This document shows, piece after piece, positions 62,495 through 64,000 of a stretch of DNA of 64,000 nucleotides. The notes under the pieces were generated by a model, which saw only the letters and a program-made list of their open reading frames with translations, was not told where the DNA came from and did no database searches. Numbering within the stretch: the first letter of the stretch is position 1; the number at the start of each line of letters is the position of its first letter. The DNA is taken from NCBI RefSeq assembly GCF_900177375.1, contig NZ_FWZU01000003.1:248001-312000 (forward strand), written 5' to 3'. The DNA comes from Desulfovibrio gilichinskyi. GTDB taxonomy: Bacteria; Desulfobacterota; Desulfovibrionia; Desulfovibrionales; Desulfovibrionaceae. The position numbers and the translations under genes were made by a program.

Positions 62495-62520
62495 CAAGGG
62501 GAGCCGTCAGGTTCCCCTTG
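62495..62520 (+). terminator. Terminator of the BI-1 gene
   Basis: Stem CAAGGGGA/TCCCCTTG with a 10-nt loop, followed by ATTTTT. It lies 56 nt after the stop codon and 20 nt before lpxK. Confidence 0.75.
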
Positions 62521-62540
62521 ATTTTTCAGGTGATGAAATA

Positions 62541-63647
62541 ATGGCTCTGTTACGCACCGCGCAAAATATTTTAAGTCCTGTTCTTACCCCTGCCGGTTAT
62601 GTCTACAGCTCGGTGATGGCTTGTCGCGCTAAGCTTTACAATAGGAATTCTTTCACCCGTTTTGAACCTGTATGTCCCTGCATCTCTGTGGGTAATATAG
62701 GGTCCGGTGGAAGCGGTAAGACTCCTTTGTCCGGTTGGCTCTTAGCCTGGGCCGAGAGACAGGGGATGCAGTCTGTTCTTCTAAGTCGCGGTTACGGTGT
62801 TCACCCTCCAAAGCTTCCTTATCTGGTTACTGCTGCAAGTCCTGTAGAAGAATCCGGAGATGAACCTTTGATGCTCGCAACTGAAAATCCGTATGCACGG
62901 ATCGTTGTTGATCCAGTGCGGAAGCGTTCAGGTAATTGGGCTACTAAGCAGTTTAAACCGGATTTAATAGTGCTTGATGACGGATTTCAGCACATGGCTG
63001 TACGGCGTGATCTGGACTTTGTTTTAATGACTCCTGATGATTTTACCGATGGCTGGAATAAGGTCATTCCGCGCGGAACATGGCGCGAAGGTAAAAACGG
63101 ACTTAAACGGGCAGATGTCTTTTTTGTTAAAAGTCCGGCGGATGATTTTAATTCCATGAAAGATGTTATAGAAGATAGACTCGGCAAATATAAAAAACCT
63201 GTTTTCCAATTCAATTTGAAAGCTGAGGGACTTAAATTTTTGAGGGGAGGAGAATCTCTTCCTTTCGGTGACGAAAAATATATGTTGGTTTCAGGTATAG
63301 GAAAGCCGGAACAGTTTTACCGCGACAGTCTCAAATTTATCGGGCAAGAACCATGTGAGCATATGATCTTTAAAGATCATCATCCCTATAACGTGCAAGA
63401 TGTCCGGTTGATCAGGGCTAAGAGTGAAAAGACCGGCGCTGCTAAAATAATATGTACTCCCAAAGATGCAGTAAAACTTCGCAGGCTCGGTTGTGACGAT
63501 TTCTATACAATTGATCTGCGCGTAGAATTTAAAGAGTCCATCTTTTTTGATGAAACAGAGCCTTGCAATTTCGAGCTCTGGTGGAGTCTGGACAGGGTTG
63601 CTCCGGCCTATGAAAGTAGAAAGAAAGAAAATAAAAATTCCAAATAA
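62541..63647 (+). CDS. lpxK: Tetraacyldisaccharide 4'-kinase
   Basis: 368 residues. N-terminal membrane-proximal region, then P-loop GNIGSGGSGKTPLSGW (K60) and the DDGFQHMAVRRDLDFVLM signature near 145 with the catalytic Asp residues. It adds the 4' phosphate to lipid A precursor at the inner membrane, showing a Gram-negative lipid A pathway. AGGTGAT lies 6 nt before the ATG. Followed 96 nt later by rnr. Confidence 0.96.
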   Translation: MALLRTAQNILSPVLTPAGYVYSSVMACRAKLYNRNSFTRFEPVCPCISVGNIGSGGSGKTPLSGWLLAWAERQGMQSVLLSRGYGVHPPKLPYLVTAASPVEESGDEPLMLATENPYARIVVDPVRKRSGNWATKQFKPDLIVLDDGFQHMAVRRDLDFVLMTPDDFTDGWNKVIPRGTWREGKNGLKRADVFFVKSPADDFNSMKDVIEDRLGKYKKPVFQFNLKAEGLKFLRGGESLPFGDEKYMLVSGIGKPEQFYRDSLKFIGQEPCEHMIFKDHHPYNVQDVRLIRAKSEKTGAAKIICTPKDAVKLRRLGCDDFYTIDLRVEFKESIFFDETEPCNFELWWSLDRVAPAYESRKKENKNSK

Positions 63648-63743
63648 TAATTTATTAATTAACTTAACAAATCAATCTCAAAACAGCAGCCGAATGAGCT
63701 GCACAATTAAATCATAACAATTTAGAATCAGGATAAATTTATC

Positions 63744-64000
63744 ATGGGTAAAAAGAAACATTCCAAAAATCCCGGCGTAATTAAGGCGTATGAAGTACTA
63801 AAAATTTTGCGCTCCAGTGCCACGCCTCTTTCAGGCGGCGAAATTCAGAAAAGACTTGGCTTAACCAAACGCCATCGCAAGTTTGTAAAAGAATTACTGG
63901 TTGAACTGGTAAGTGAAGGAAAAATAGTTAAGGCCGGAAGCGCGTACGGCCTTCTCGAAAAGCTGAATATGATTACCGGTAAGCTTCAAGTTCAGAGATC
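63744..64000 (+). CDS. rnr: Ribonuclease R, 5' part cut by the window edge
   Basis: 85 codons are present. The Lys-rich start MGKKKHSKNPGVIKAYEVLKI leads into a winged-helix segment (SGGEIQKRLGLTKRHRKFVKELLVELVSEGKIVKAG) typical of the N-terminus of RNase R/VacB, a 3'-5' exoribonuclease of structured RNA. The catalytic RNB domain is outside the window, so another RNB-family protein is not excluded. AGGATAAA precedes the ATG. Confidence 0.75.
   Translation, partial: MGKKKHSKNPGVIKAYEVLKILRSSATPLSGGEIQKRLGLTKRHRKFVKELLVELVSEGKIVKAGSAYGLLEKLNMITGKLQVQR

Overview
The window looks like chromosome from a moderately AT-rich sulfate-reducing bacterium of the Desulfovibrionales, probably a marine Desulfovibrio/Maridesulfovibrio-type organism. 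The best marker is a complete hmc locus (hmcA-F: a 16-haem periplasmic cytochrome plus its transmembrane redox partners) on the minus strand, with a nearby Rrf2 regulator. Other fitting features are many PAS sensor kinases, molbindin, glycerol catabolism and E. coli-like GlpR operators. I saw no insertion sequence, prophage, CRISPR array or rRNA; the window reads as ordinary chromosome with a few accessory pockets.

Layout. 1-1125 (minus): the 5' part of trpB, preceded by a classical tryptophan attenuator with a 17-residue leader peptide containing three Trp codons in a row. 1394-2875 (plus): transaldolase-family enzyme and a flavodoxin/ferredoxin fusion. 3011-4149 (minus): NadR-like kinase and PnuC transporter. 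4219-10071 (minus): a signalling block of a kinase with periplasmic c-type haem motifs, Rrf2, a receiver-PAS-kinase hybrid and two stand-alone receivers. 10086-17249 (minus): universal stress protein and hmcF-E-D-C-B-A, with repeated 14-bp dyads upstream of hmcA. 17861-27030: lipoprotein, tRNA-Pro(GGG), chemoreceptor, rmuC, SDR, membrane adenylate cyclase and diguanylate cyclase. 27219-32907: glycerol regulon (glpR divergent from glpD, then glpF-glpK) with three GlpR-like sites.

33358-35808 is a three-gene cassette: outer-membrane barrel, periplasmic C39 peptidase and a small exported protein with a double-glycine-leader-like motif. It is the best candidate here for an undescribed export/processing system. 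35882-37318 holds two paralogous genes of unknown function with sigma-54-type promoter sequences. 37528-43666: sstT, PocR-domain kinase, ornithine cyclodeaminase-family protein, two orphan ORFs and tRNA-Pro(UGG). 43827-49300: amrS, a small exported protein, purM behind an unusual leader with interleaved inverted repeats, and ydbL/ydbH-like envelope genes. 49476-53448: radical SAM protein, histidine kinase with a degenerate receiver, and EAL-HDOD protein. 53705-64000: housekeeping genes (rpsI, rplM, alaS, recA, a PP-loop protein, a CaCA antiporter, molbindin, a BI-1 family protein, lpxK and the start of rnr).

How the genes work together: hmc carries electrons between the periplasmic cytochrome pool and the cytoplasmic side of the membrane. 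The adjacent haem-motif kinase, hybrid kinase, receivers and Rrf2 look like a redox-sensing module for it. The glp genes form a coherent uptake, phosphorylation and oxidation route for glycerol. All functional calls rest on reading motifs and context; no database search was possible.
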